DNA of 64,000 bases from CAWBAT01 sp046331665 (GTDB lineage Bacteria > Acidobacteriota > Terriglobia > Versatilivoradales > Versatilivoraceae), in contig JAXLQK010000031.1 of NCBI GenBank assembly GCA_046331665.1, forward strand, positions 9,453 through 73,452, written 5' to 3'. The notes beneath the pieces are model-generated. The model did not search any database. It was not told where the DNA came from and worked only from the letters and a program-made list of their open reading frames with translations. A program made the translations under genes and the position numbers. Of the stretch, positions 1 to 8,742 are shown piece by piece. Numbering within the stretch: the first letter of the stretch is position 1; every line of letters starts with the position of its first letter.

Positions 1-425
1 ATTCGTTCCGATTCAAAATTGAGAGATGTCAAATCGGTTGAGAGTTTCTCGGGGAGCATGGGGAAAATCTCGCCAGCCGTGTACACCGAAGTAGTATTGT
101 GGCGGGCATGATCATCCAATGCGGACTCCCTCTTCACGAGAGCATCCACGTCAGCGATGGCAATCAGGATTCTGCAGCTGCCATTCGTCAGGGATTCGGC
201 GACAGTGAGCTGGTCCAAATCCCTGGAGTCATCATTGTCAATGGAACACCAAAGCAGATGTCGAAGGTCCCGGGTTGAGGATTCTGTTGATTTGGCTGGC
301 CCCGGGATTCGACCGAGTTCGTTTAGAGCAGAGACCGGGAAATCAGGAAGTAGCCCCCGCTCCAACATTGCTTGGCGAGCCACTCGTTGCAAAATTCCGC
401 GATGTTGTCGATCGATTGCATTCAT
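1..425 (-). CDS. RNB-domain ribonuclease (RNase II/R family), N-terminal part, runs off the left edge
   Basis: Reading the minus strand from an ATG at 425 gives an open frame to the window edge. About 95 residues in, it shows SIDNDDSRDLDQL, the aspartate-rich metal-binding start of the RNB catalytic domain, followed by ILIAIADVDALV and LDDHARHNTTSVYT. RNB enzymes are processive 3'-to-5' exoribonucleases using Mg2+ held by these aspartates. No cold-shock or S1 domain precedes the RNB segment, so this is probably a short RNB protein rather than a full RNase R. The ribosome site before the ATG is weak (AGGCTG), and the frame is open further upstream, so the start is uncertain. It lies 78 bases downstream of the GH116-like gene on the same strand. 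The C-terminal part is outside the window. Confidence 0.8.
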   Translation of the reverse strand, partial: MNAIDRQHRGILQRVARQAMLERGLLPDFPVSALNELGRIPGPAKSTESSTRDLRHLLWCSIDNDDSRDLDQLTVAESLTNGSCRILIAIADVDALVKRESALDDHARHNTTSVYTAGEIFPMLPEKLSTDLTSLNFESER

Positions 426-502
426 TGACGTTTGAATCAGCCTATTGATGCGTTTGACCGCACAGCCTTGGAGCCTTGCAGAGAAACCCCGGCGAGACTT
501 TA

Positions 503-3082
503 TTACGCCGAGGCTTTTGTTCTTCCGGCTTCAATCATGCGGTGAACGAGTCCGCCGGGCTTGGCTAGGACCGAGACCTCTTGATTCAAGAGTGCGGCTG
601 GCGCGATCCAGATGGACCAGTTAAACCAGTAGTCCCAGCCATAATTTACTTCACCGGTATCCCCTCCGGCGCTTAAACAATTTGTGCCATCCCATAAGTA
701 GCCCCATTTGCAATAGGAGATTTCGAGATTCTTTCGCAAGAGTTCCAGGCCAAATTCCTTGTGTCCCTCGTACATGAAGGTAAAAGCATTCCAAATTACC
801 TGATGGTTGTTATAGATGTACTGGCCAGTCAGATAACCTGTCGAATCGGTGTCCCACAGCCCGCCTCCCGGCTTTGAGTAAGTGGGCGGCATGCCGAGTT
901 TGCTCAGCGGGCAGACCTGTTCGCGAAGCACCTGCATAATAGCAGCAACATTCTCCTTGGGAAAGACAGGAGGAACCCCATTAAAGCGGGCAAAAAATTG
1001 ACCATTGAGTTGTGGGGTGAAGAAGGCGTCCAATTGTTTGCCGGTGACAGTGTCGTTGTAGATTAGGTAATGGTCGTCTTTCCACAAATATTTCTGCAAT
1101 GCCTCGCTCCCCGCGGTTAAAAGCGTGTCCAACCACGCTTCGGTTTGGGTATCCGCGACTTCGTGGGCCCACTCCTTTAGCATCCTGGCGGCTGCCATCC
1201 GCAACCCGCCGGGGTGAGACACGTAGCCAATCATCGAGCGGTCTTCAAACCATTCTGAATCGTTCCATGTCCCAGGCCGGAGGGGTGGCATCGCAATGAT
1301 TTGCGACGGACCAAGGTCCGGACGTTGGGTGAACGAAAACTGCAGCGCCTTTTTTACGGATGGGTAAAATTCCCTCAAGAACTTGTTGTCCCCAGTGACC
1401 TTCCAATGCAGATATGCTGGCATCGCATAACAACTTCCCACGATGACTTCCTGATAATCGTATGCCATGGCATTTGCCACGTCAGCCCAACGTCCCAGGA
1501 GTTGAGCGATATCTCCATTTTCTTTTTGGGTTGCGCGGTAGGCCTTCAGGCTCGAAACAGCTAGTTCCGGGAAAAAGAAAGAGAGCAATGGGCCGGCCAT
1601 GGCAAAATTCGACAGAGTCGTCACATGAGGGCAGGACCGGGGTGCTTCCTCAAGCGCAAAAACGCCTTCCTCAGGTTCACACCAGGTTCCAATCGGATCT
1701 TTGGCCTGGGCCCACATACTGCACGGTGGAAAATAATAAAATGCATTGACCAGGGCGTCGCTCAGCCATCCAGGCAGACTGCTGTCTTCGTAAATCACGG
1801 ACTGCCACGCGATGATTCGCTGCAACAACTGTTGGTGGTTTCGCGCGAGAAAGGTCGCCACTTCACCTGCGTTGGCGAAACGGCTGGCGTACATATGAGT
1901 AAATCGCTTCCCCGTCGTGGAGGGAACCAAGACATTGCCCGGCGCCTGAGTAATAATACGGTTGCCCCCGCTTCCCGGGACACCATTGCCTTCCCATTCC
2001 GGGGCGTACCAGGCCAGGACGAGGCGGATGACTTTCTCTTGTCCGGGCTGGACGGTGAACGCGATCCCCAGGGATGAGCCCCCGTCGTCAGTGCGGGCGG
2101 GTTCAGGAAGCTTTTTTTCAAGGTCTGCCCAATGGAGGCCATCTGTTCCAAGCGCTGCCCCTACTCGTACCTTTTCTTCATCCACAGTTGCGAGAACATA
2201 GCTCATCCCCCAGGCTTTGTCCTCCACAGATATCCCTGAAAGCCCAGCGGGGGCTGGATGCCGCTCAATTTGGGGTTTGGGTAAAACCGGCTTGGCAGCG
2301 AGATCTGGCCAGCCGATGACTTCATCATGCGTATGGTGATGGGAAAAGCCAGGGAAACTGAAACCCAGTGTGCCGGTTTGGGGTGACGTCGATGGATTTC
2401 TCAGATGCACTTCAAATATTGCACCAGGAGTATTTGAAATCTTTACGTCTCCCGGAATAAAAGGGGACCAAGCTCGGAGACCTATTTGTACAGGAGCGCT
2501 ATTCTGATATTCGATGTCGGCAATCGGAAAATGACCCCAATAGTCACTTGATTCGGCCATATCTGCATTTAAGAGTTTCAGATTTGGCCCGAAACTTGGC
2601 CGATTGTTCCCCGCATAGTTCTTTGTCTGTCCCGTCGTCAAGACCCAAGTCTTCCCGCCAATGCCTACTCCCAGATACGGAGTATTCAAGGGTCCGCCGA
2701 TTGGGGTAAGGTGGTTGAAGATGGAGCTGTAGCCGAAGACTCCTGAAGGATCCAGATACAGCCCTCCGGTGTCTATGCCTCCCAAGGGCATTCCAGAGGC
2801 AGGCAGTGGTTTTTCGACATAAGCCGAGAAGTAGGTCACCGCACGGGTACGATAAATAATTCCAGTCACCGGCTTTGTGTAACCAGCGGACTCAAACTGA
2901 CTCCAAGCCGAAGCAGGGAGTGCCTGTGGAAATAGGCGTTTCGGCCCCTGAGCTTCCGGAACAACGGCACTCGTGGCGAGGAGCTGGGAAAATGCCGGCT
3001 CTTTTAATTGAACGAGACTAGCGCCCAGACTCCCGGCGGCCGTTAGCAAGAAACTTCGACGTGATGGTGTACTCCATACCAT
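503..3082 (-). CDS. GH116-like glycoside hydrolase (glucosylceramidase/DUF608 type), Tat-exported
   Basis: A protein of about 859 residues related to the GBA2/GH116 family, which hydrolyses beta-glucosides such as glucosylceramide. The N-terminus reads SRRSFLLTAAG, a twin-arginine signal, so it should be exported folded. The start at 3082 is chosen because AAGGAGAA sits about 6 bases upstream; an ATG 23 codons earlier (3151) lacks such a site and would bury the Tat signal. The N-terminal half has the GMPLGGIDTGG segment seen in this family; the C-terminal half is an alpha/alpha toroid with GTWNDSEWFED and YLTGQYIYNNHQVIWNAF. The acid/base region of characterised GH116 enzymes (TYDGW-like) is not cleanly recognisable, so the exact substrate cannot be assigned. 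Confidence 0.8.
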   Translation of the reverse strand: MVWSTPSRRSFLLTAAGSLGASLVQLKEPAFSQLLATSAVVPEAQGPKRLFPQALPASAWSQFESAGYTKPVTGIIYRTRAVTYFSAYVEKPLPASGMPLGGIDTGGLYLDPSGVFGYSSIFNHLTPIGGPLNTPYLGVGIGGKTWVLTTGQTKNYAGNNRPSFGPNLKLLNADMAESSDYWGHFPIADIEYQNSAPVQIGLRAWSPFIPGDVKISNTPGAIFEVHLRNPSTSPQTGTLGFSFPGFSHHHTHDEVIGWPDLAAKPVLPKPQIERHPAPAGLSGISVEDKAWGMSYVLATVDEEKVRVGAALGTDGLHWADLEKKLPEPARTDDGGSSLGIAFTVQPGQEKVIRLVLAWYAPEWEGNGVPGSGGNRIITQAPGNVLVPSTTGKRFTHMYASRFANAGEVATFLARNHQQLLQRIIAWQSVIYEDSSLPGWLSDALVNAFYYFPPCSMWAQAKDPIGTWCEPEEGVFALEEAPRSCPHVTTLSNFAMAGPLLSFFFPELAVSSLKAYRATQKENGDIAQLLGRWADVANAMAYDYQEVIVGSCYAMPAYLHWKVTGDNKFLREFYPSVKKALQFSFTQRPDLGPSQIIAMPPLRPGTWNDSEWFEDRSMIGYVSHPGGLRMAAARMLKEWAHEVADTQTEAWLDTLLTAGSEALQKYLWKDDHYLIYNDTVTGKQLDAFFTPQLNGQFFARFNGVPPVFPKENVAAIMQVLREQVCPLSKLGMPPTYSKPGGGLWDTDSTGYLTGQYIYNNHQVIWNAFTFMYEGHKEFGLELLRKNLEISYCKWGYLWDGTNCLSAGGDTGEVNYGWDYWFNWSIWIAPAALLNQEVSVLAKPGGLVHRMIEAGRTKASA

Positions 3083-3493
3083 GGGTTTCTCCTTTCTTGT
3101 TTCCGTGCGGGTTTTCCATGTTGCCCGGACATTCAGACCAAATAGGCTCATCTTCAGAGCCTCAAGTGATGGGCGTGGAAGGACTATTCTAGGAACTCAA
3201 TGAACGATGCAGCGTCAATTTCTCGGGCCATTTTCCCTGGACTCTTCAACCGCGCACCGTTTCGGCAGGGTCTCCCGGGAAATCAGCTGCCTTTCTGAAG
3301 ACTGATGAAATGACTGCTTTCCAACAATCTAATCTTAGACCTGCATGGATCTCCCATACAAGTATTCAATGAACAGACTTTTGCCGTCTCTGCGCATCCT
3401 CAAGCTTGAGAGGAGTTCTTTAGGCTTGCAAAAATTCAGTCTCCTGTTTAGCTTAGAAACAGACCGAAGTGATGTTCCCTCAGGTAAATCCCA
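3083..3493. other. Intergenic region, 410 bases, no gene found
   Basis: Divergent spacer between the GH116-like gene (minus) and the small CxxCxC protein (plus). The first bases hold the AAGGAGAA ribosome site of the GH116 gene (about 3088-3095). No convincing promoter, RNA or palindrome was seen. Minus-strand reading frames here are shadows of the plus-strand gene that follows. Confidence 0.4.
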
Positions 3494-3874
3494 ATGCGAT
3501 ATCTGGTTAGAGCCAAGGTAAAGGCCGGAAAGAAAAAATCCCTGCTTAGAGCGATCCGTGAAAAGAGTTTGGGGAGAGGATCGATTGCAGGGGATGAATA
3601 CTTGCGCGATATGCATCAGGCGCGCGAGCTTCAGGACGGTACAGTGCGCTGGGTGGAGGTCTGCTATTGCCCGGTTCCCCTCGAAGAAGAGCAGCCTTAT
3701 TGGGAAGAGTACTTTGAATTGATCAGAATTCAGGATGCCTACGATCGTCGTCGCTGCCGTGACTTGAACGGACAGGAACCGTGGGCTTGCAACGGCTGTG
3801 ACTGTACGCAACGTCTGGAAGCAAAAATGAACAATTGGGGAAAGCCCTTTCTGAAAGGTTCTGTCAAGTCCTAG
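3494..3874 (+). CDS. Small conserved protein with C-terminal CxxCxC motif, function unknown
   Basis: A 126-residue soluble protein starting MRYLVRAKVKAGKKKSLL, with no signal peptide or membrane segment. The N-terminal part looks like a ferredoxin-like alpha/beta fold (short beta strand, then a basic helix). Near the C-terminus it has RRRCRDLNG followed by WACNGCDCTQRL, giving four clustered cysteines that could bind zinc or an iron-sulfur cluster. I do not recognise a named family. It stands alone between divergent and convergent genes, with only a weak ribosome site (CAGGTAA). The biased composition and good codon pattern argue that it is a real gene. Function is open. Confidence 0.65.
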   Translation: MRYLVRAKVKAGKKKSLLRAIREKSLGRGSIAGDEYLRDMHQARELQDGTVRWVEVCYCPVPLEEEQPYWEEYFELIRIQDAYDRRRCRDLNGQEPWACNGCDCTQRLEAKMNNWGKPFLKGSVKS

Positions 3875-3932
3875 TTCCCTTTCGAATGCCTCATCGAATC
3901 ATGAGCCGGGAATAACCGAGGGGAGAATTTTC

Positions 3933-5004
3933 TTAATTGCGAGGGTTTATTTGGTACACCCAAACCGCTGCGGAAAAGGGATTCGCGGAGTTACTGGGTG
4001 CCGCAATAAATAGGCGTTGACTTCGTGAATCCATCAGGCTGGTTCGTGCTCCGTGAACTGTGGGGATACGAGCCAGTTCCCGAAACTGGTTTTCTTTTTC
4101 CTCCCTGAAGACCTGAAGAACCCCTTCTCCGCAGGAGACGTAGAGCTGGCGTCGACCCGCGTCGAAAAAAAGATCATCCGTATCTCCTGCAATCCCCAAT
4201 TTTATAATCGGGTTCCCCGTGCCGCTGTCCAAGACTAATACGTGAGGTGGTTGTCTCGTCCCAACAAAAAGCCGATGATCGGTCTCATCGAGCGCCGTAA
4301 GGAAATTTCCCGCTAAGGGGCCAATTGGCCAGCGCTTACTTAATGACATTTTGGCGCAATCAATCATGACAACTTCCTTCGTTGCCGGGACATTGGCGTA
4401 TAATTTCGTCCCAGATTGGTCCAGCTGAAAGGATTCGGGATGACGCTTTTACGGGAGCATCCCCTGTTTCTTGAGTGTCCTTGGATCAAATGAGCCAATC
4501 CCCCTGAACCGTATCCGACATAGACCGGATGAGGAGGAATATCGTAAATTGTCTGCATCGTCACCATATTCAATGGAACCGAGGAGCCTTGTAAGACTCA
4601 CCGTCATAAGCATTCACTCTGCCGTCCCCACCATCCGCGACAAAAAAGCGATCAATATCCTGCACAAAAGCGATCCCCTGGGGTTCTTTGAGCCCCAAGA
4701 TGGAATGGACAACCTGGAATGAGTTTAAATCAACGATTTCAACTTGGTGAAAACGCCAATGCAGCAACCAAGAGCCTGTCACGTTTTTTTCATCAAGAGC
4801 CATGTGGTCAATTCGGCCTGTGATTCCAGGTAGCAGGATTTTTCGAAGTAAGGTAACCGGCTCTGTTGATTTGCCGACCCGGTCTGTTGAGGGAGTGTCA
4901 AACCGTACGGGCCGAATTGTAGAGCTGTAGATAGCAATATACCTGAGAAGGAAAATCCTTCTTCCGCTGAACACCATGCAACTCCAATCAGCCTCTGTCG
5001 CCAA
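3933..5004 (-). pseudogene. YncE-like beta-propeller protein, broken by several frameshifts and a stop
   Basis: Three minus-strand fragments in different frames together make one seven-bladed YVTN/YncE-like propeller. The upstream piece (about 5004-4570) has TGRIDHMALDEKN, VEIVDLNSFQVVHS and GLKEPQGIAFVQD. The middle has PVYVGYGSGGLA and HPESFQLDQSGTKLYANV. The last (4437-3933) has AGNFLTALDETDHRLFVGT, AGDTDDLFFDAGRRQLYVS and a C-terminal blade. Intact relatives are single secreted proteins of about 330 residues. At least two frame changes (near 4570 and 4440) and an in-frame TAA just before HPESF interrupt it. The signal peptide region is also poor. It is most likely a decayed gene; sequence error would need several independent mistakes. 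Confidence 0.8.
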
Positions 5005-5076
5005 ACATTTGCGGGTTCATTTCTGGGGAGGAATTTATTTCAGTCTATCGCTCATCCACCGGGGGGCACAGCAAAT

Positions 5077-5295
5077 TCAAAGCGGAATTGAAAAGAAGCG
5101 GTGGAATGGTCTCACCGAATGGGGCCAGCCGTTTCGGGATTGCGTTGGAAGTCTCGATCTGCTGTTCCGATTGCCAGGGTAACGCGGTAAGAGGAACATC
5201 GGTAATGCCGCGCCCATAGTCAGGTTGAAGTTCGATGAGAAACGAATGATAGGAGAGGCCGTTGTATCCAAAAGGCTTTCCCAATAGCTCAGGTC
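5077..5295 (-). pseudogene. Remnant of the 3' end of an MFS transporter gene, duplicate of the one at 18141
   Basis: The DNA at 5171-5295 matches 18201-18325 closely in the same orientation, including CAGGGTAACGCGGTAAGAG and GCCGCGCCCA. In translation the scrap gives DTTAS, then MGAALPMFLLPRYPG, against DTTASYQTF and LGAALLMFLLPRYPG at the C-terminus of the intact transporter. The reading frame is shifted within the scrap (one frame carries DTTAS and FLLPRYPG, another QQIETS). Nothing upstream of about 5300 matches the rest of the transporter. It is therefore a truncated, decaying partial duplicate, not a working gene. Confidence 0.75.
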
Positions 5296-5376
5296 GGTAT
5301 CAACGAAAGCGATGCCACTATATGAATTCTACAGCCACAAAGCTCTCCTCAGCTGAGATCCTTTCAACTCGAACTA

Positions 5377-5610
5377 CTAGCGCAGAAACCTTTCCACGAT
5401 AGCAGCAAAAAGTTGGCTCTTGCCGCTCCAATCGATCCCTACAAACGAACGCGGGCTAATGGAGTTCTTCAGACGAAATGAAACCCCTACAGAACTGATA
5501 TCGATAGTCTGACTTTCCTCCACGAAAGAATGGCCTGTCACGTCAGTGCCACTCACCTGAACGCTGAAATCCTCATTTTCCCGGTAATCTCGACGGTCTT
5601 TGGCTTGCAT
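5377..5610 (-). CDS. Small PilZ-like domain protein
   Basis: A 77-residue protein beginning MQAKDRRDYRENEDFSV. The segment RRDYR followed by VSGTDVTGHSF and TIDISSVGVSFRLKN resembles the PilZ beta-barrel, in which an RxxxR motif and a later (D/N)xSxxG motif bind cyclic di-GMP; here RRDYR and DISSVG occupy those places. The frame stops early, about two-thirds of a usual PilZ domain, so it may be a truncated remnant. AAGGAAA lies 6 bases before the ATG, which supports translation. It sits in a decayed patch next to the NtrC-type regulator, but there is no evidence that it belongs to that system. Confidence 0.5.
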   Translation of the reverse strand: MQAKDRRDYRENEDFSVQVSGTDVTGHSFVEESQTIDISSVGVSFRLKNSISPRSFVGIDWSGKSQLFAAIVERFLR

Positions 5611-5748
5611 CGAATTTCCTTGCCATGATTCTTTTCCAGCTTTCGTTTTAAGGAAAAAATATCAATGGACTTTGATTATTCTCGACTTATCAATGCCTTC
5701 CGGTTCCGGGCACCGCCTTCAACTGGGTGCCCATCAATGGAATCGAAA

Positions 5749-7098
5749 TCAGTCCAATCCGAACTCGACGATTTTTTCGTAGAGCAGTCGTCTTTGGATT
5801 CCAAGAATTCGAGCCGCTTCCGCTTTATTCCCTCTCGCTTCCGCCAAGGCCACTTGGATGAGGTGACATTCGACTTGTCGGATAACGTTCCAGTAACCTT
5901 CTCGAAAGGGCGTCTGGCTCAGCCACGCTCTTGGAGTCGTTGTTGTTCTTTGGCTGAGCTGGATGCTTTCAGGCGTTATTGCGTCGCCTGGTGCCAGAAC
6001 GATCGCGCGCGTAATCACATTTTCGAGTTCCCGAACGTTGCCTCGCCAATCGTGGGCCATGATCATTTCCAAGGCATCCGAACGAATTTGGACTGGACGT
6101 ACTGAGCGACTGATGAAGCGTTGCACTAGAAGGGGAATATCCTCTCGCCTTTCCCGAAGCGGGGGAATTGTGATATTGACGACGTTCAGCCGATAGAATA
6201 AGTCTTCGCGGAAATTCCCTGCAGCTACGGATTGGCTCAGATCCCTGCCAGTGGCGGTGATAAGGCGGAAGTCAACTGCAATCGGAACGTTGCTACCCAA
6301 CCGCTCGATGGTGTGCTCCTGGATGGCACGCAAAAGCTTCGCCTGAAGATTCACGGAAAGTTCCGCGATCTCGTCGAGGAAAAGTGTTCCACCGTGTGCT
6401 TGTTCGAATCGACCAATCCGTTGAGCTACGGCATTCGTGAAGGCACCTTTTTCGTGCCCAAACATTTCATCTTCGAGGAGGGTATCCGGAATAGCCCCGC
6501 AGTTAATTTTCACTAACGGGCCGTTGGCGCGGTGGCTGAATTCGTGAATGGCATTTGCGACCAGTTCTTTTCCAGTTCCCGATTCGCCGGAGATCAGAAC
6601 CGTGGCGTCGGAATTCGCCACCCTGCCGATCATCTTATACACCTCTTGCATCTGCGGACTATGTCCGACCATTCCGGGGATGATGGGGGCTTCCCGAGGA
6701 GTTCTTCGAAGATTGTGTACTTCCTTCTCCAGTTTGCGGTACTCGAGGGCTCTATGAATGAGCAAGATCAGGTGTTCATCGTTGATCGGCTTTGAAACGT
6801 AATCAAAGGCACCATACTGCGTCGAACGAATGGCGTTGCTGCTGGTGGTCTCCGCGGTCATCACGATCACCGCGGCATCGGAATGGGCGGAGCGCATTTT
6901 CTGCAGAATGGTAAGTCCATCTATATCCGGTAGGCGTATATCAAGCAGGACAAGATCAGGTTTTTGCTGTAAGGCTATCCTCAGCCCCTCCTCCCCGGAT
7001 TGGGCTTTTAGGACCTCATACCCCTCATCGCTGAGCATGAGAGAGAGCGCCTGAAGCGCAGTCCTTTCGTCCTCAATAATGAGGATGCGTGCCTTCAT
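5749..7098 (-). CDS. NtrC-family sigma-54-dependent response regulator
   Basis: A response regulator of about 449 residues. Receiver domain at residues 4-118 with acidic pocket E9/D10 and phosphoacceptor D53 (LVLLDIRLPDIDG); AAA+ sigma-54 activator domain about 142-380 with Walker A GESGTGKE and Walker B GGTLFLDEI; C-terminal Fis-type helix-turn-helix with EARGNKAEAARILGI. The loop that contacts sigma-54 reads GAFTNA instead of the usual GAFTGA (residues 218-223). The start is the ATG at 7098, which overlaps the kinase stop codon as ATGA; the longer frame to 7155 would run inside the kinase gene. It should be phosphorylated by the kinase encoded just upstream and probably drives the divergent efflux operon. 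Confidence 0.92.
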   Translation of the reverse strand: MKARILIIEDERTALQALSLMLSDEGYEVLKAQSGEEGLRIALQQKPDLVLLDIRLPDIDGLTILQKMRSAHSDAAVIVMTAETTSSNAIRSTQYGAFDYVSKPINDEHLILLIHRALEYRKLEKEVHNLRRTPREAPIIPGMVGHSPQMQEVYKMIGRVANSDATVLISGESGTGKELVANAIHEFSHRANGPLVKINCGAIPDTLLEDEMFGHEKGAFTNAVAQRIGRFEQAHGGTLFLDEIAELSVNLQAKLLRAIQEHTIERLGSNVPIAVDFRLITATGRDLSQSVAAGNFREDLFYRLNVVNITIPPLRERREDIPLLVQRFISRSVRPVQIRSDALEMIMAHDWRGNVRELENVITRAIVLAPGDAITPESIQLSQRTTTTPRAWLSQTPFREGYWNVIRQVECHLIQVALAEARGNKAEAARILGIQRRLLYEKIVEFGLD

Positions 7099-8549
7099 GA
7101 TTGGCCGCCTGTTGGAAGAAGTACTCGAAACTGAGCCCCGTGAGCCCCTTTGCATGACTGGATCCGTGCCCCCATTTTTTCAAGCAGGGTTTTGGTTACC
7201 GCCAAGCCAAGGCCGGTACCGCTTGGTTTTGTCGTGTAAAAGGCTTCGAAGATCCGCTCTTGTTGTTCGGGATTGAGGCCGGGCCCACTGTCCTCGACTC
7301 GGATTTCCACCAGGCCATCATCAGATCTAATGGAAAGGTCCACAACGCCGTTGTCTCCCGACGCATCAATGGCGTTTAGCAAAAGATTAATCAGGGCCTG
7401 TTGCAAATAATGTCCATCGAAGAGAGCCTCATACTCTTGGGGAATCATAACTTGAATGTTGACGTTGTGCTCCGCGGCATGCGGCTTGATCAAAGCCAGC
7501 GTTCTGTCCAACACGGGTTGAAGTGATTGCTGCCGGATCTTTTGCGGTCCATCAGCCCCGAATACCAGGAGACTCTTGAGCAAAGCATCGAGTCGATCAA
7601 TTTCGCTCGTGATCAATGTGAAAATTTCGGCAGAAGACTCATGGTCTTGCGTGCGTTTGGCGAGCAACCGGGTGCTGAGTCGAATGCTGTTGAGAGGATT
7701 CCGGATCTCATGGGCGATTCCTGCGACCACTCTTCCCATCACTCTCAGACGGTCTTCCCGGCGCAAATCGGCTTCCAACCTCTGGCGGGCTTCGGCCATG
7801 GTGTTGATCGCACGAACAATCGTTCGTAATTCCTGGTTCCTTTCTGGAAGCCGGTAATCGAAGTTTGTTCGAAGTCTTTCCAGACCGGACTGGATGACTT
7901 CAAATCCATGCTGAAGACCAAAACTCAAACGGAGAACAATTGCAATTGCAATTAATGAAGCCATCATCACGCCTACTAGGAACATCCTTTTGTTGAGCTC
8001 ACTCGAGTCGCTGAAGTTGAAGATCCGTCGCAGACTCCACGCTGATAGCCCGAGGCCCGAATTCGCCTTGACTGCCACCAGCACCAAGTCCTTACCATCT
8101 TGAACAATCCGGCTAGCCACCTTGCCGGTATGCCGGCTTTCAGCCAAAGCTTGCAAGACTTCCTGATGTTCTAAAGGGGGCTGGCGGAGAGTGCTCCCTA
8201 GCTCTGTGTAGGTGGGGAAACTGTGTCCGATCACGTCTTCGTTAAATAGAAAGCCCCCCTCAATGTCTGGATAGGAACGCAGTACCTCATACGAGGTCTG
8301 GCGGAGGTGTTGGTCCAAATAGGTCTGATTCGATGTGAGGCCTTCTCGGGTCTGTTCCTCGGGTCGAACGGACTGCTCAAGTTCGCTTACAGCGTTCGCC
8401 AGAGCTTTGTTGGCTTCATTTATGACCACCGACCTCAAATTTCGTGCAAGGTCGACTGATAGAACTCCAGCCAATACCATTGACACTAGGGCAACAATGA
8501 GCAGCCAAGTTTGCAGTCGATGCGCCGCGACAATACGTGGGTAGCGCAT
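7095..8549 (-). CDS. Membrane sensor histidine kinase, partner of the NtrC-type regulator
   Basis: A 484-residue kinase. Transmembrane helix 1 at about 14-33, an extracytoplasmic sensor of about 155 residues, transmembrane helix 2 at about 189-208, a HAMP-like linker, the dimerisation/phosphoacceptor helix VAGIAHEIRNPLNS with H280, and a C-terminal ATPase domain with INLLLNAIDAS (N box), VEDSGPGLN (G1) and GTGLGLAVTKTLL (G2). It shares an ATGA overlap with the regulator gene, so the two are translationally coupled. AGGAGA lies upstream of the ATG at 8549. The sensor shows no family that I can name. Its position opposite a metal-type RND operon suggests it senses a metal or envelope stress signal; this is inference. 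Confidence 0.9.
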   Translation of the reverse strand: MRYPRIVAAHRLQTWLLIVALVSMVLAGVLSVDLARNLRSVVINEANKALANAVSELEQSVRPEEQTREGLTSNQTYLDQHLRQTSYEVLRSYPDIEGGFLFNEDVIGHSFPTYTELGSTLRQPPLEHQEVLQALAESRHTGKVASRIVQDGKDLVLVAVKANSGLGLSAWSLRRIFNFSDSSELNKRMFLVGVMMASLIAIAIVLRLSFGLQHGFEVIQSGLERLRTNFDYRLPERNQELRTIVRAINTMAEARQRLEADLRREDRLRVMGRVVAGIAHEIRNPLNSIRLSTRLLAKRTQDHESSAEIFTLITSEIDRLDALLKSLLVFGADGPQKIRQQSLQPVLDRTLALIKPHAAEHNVNIQVMIPQEYEALFDGHYLQQALINLLLNAIDASGDNGVVDLSIRSDDGLVEIRVEDSGPGLNPEQQERIFEAFYTTKPSGTGLGLAVTKTLLEKMGARIQSCKGAHGAQFRVLLPTGGQS

Positions 8550-8642
8550 TTCTCGTTTTCTCCTGATGCAGGTCTAAAGCAAGTACACCACCACTTCAAT
8601 TATGGCCCAATTTCCAATGGTTTCTTACAGGCAAGTGTGAGG

Positions 8643-8668
8643 AAACCGTACGCCCGCTGTACGGGTTT
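8643..8668. promoter_or_regulatory. Inverted repeat, candidate enhancer site for the NtrC-type regulator
   Basis: CCGTAC and GTACGG are separated by 7 bases, with flanking AAA and GTTT extending the symmetry (arms AAACCGTAC and GTACGGGTTT, one base out of register). The centre is about 70 bases upstream of the -24/-12 element and close to 100 bases upstream of the expected start point, the range usual for enhancer-binding proteins that reach sigma-54 polymerase by DNA looping. Binding by the adjacent regulator is inferred from position only. Confidence 0.5.
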
Positions 8669-8726
8669 AACACATCGGTAGACCGGCGAATCAATGATCT
8701 CCGTTATATTCCAAGGCCTTTTGATG

Positions 8727-8742
8727 TGGAAAGGTTTTTGCA
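8727..8742 (+). promoter_or_regulatory. Sigma-54 (-24/-12) type promoter for the efflux operon
   Basis: TGGAAAGGTTTTTGCA fits the pattern TGGCAC-N5-TTGCA: the invariant GG (8728-8729) and GC (8740-8741) doublets have the required 10-base spacing. Transcription would start near 8753-8755, leaving a leader of about 155 bases before the outer membrane factor gene. The adjacent NtrC-type activator makes this assignment stronger than the sequence match alone. Confidence 0.6.

Noticed and set aside
157..435. Plus-strand open frame of 92 codons at the left edge
   Set aside because: It is the shadow of the RNB ribonuclease on the minus strand, whose metal-binding motif is clear.
3335..3811. Minus-strand frame of 158 codons
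   Set aside because: Overlaps the plus-strand CxxCxC protein almost completely, has no motif and no ribosome site.
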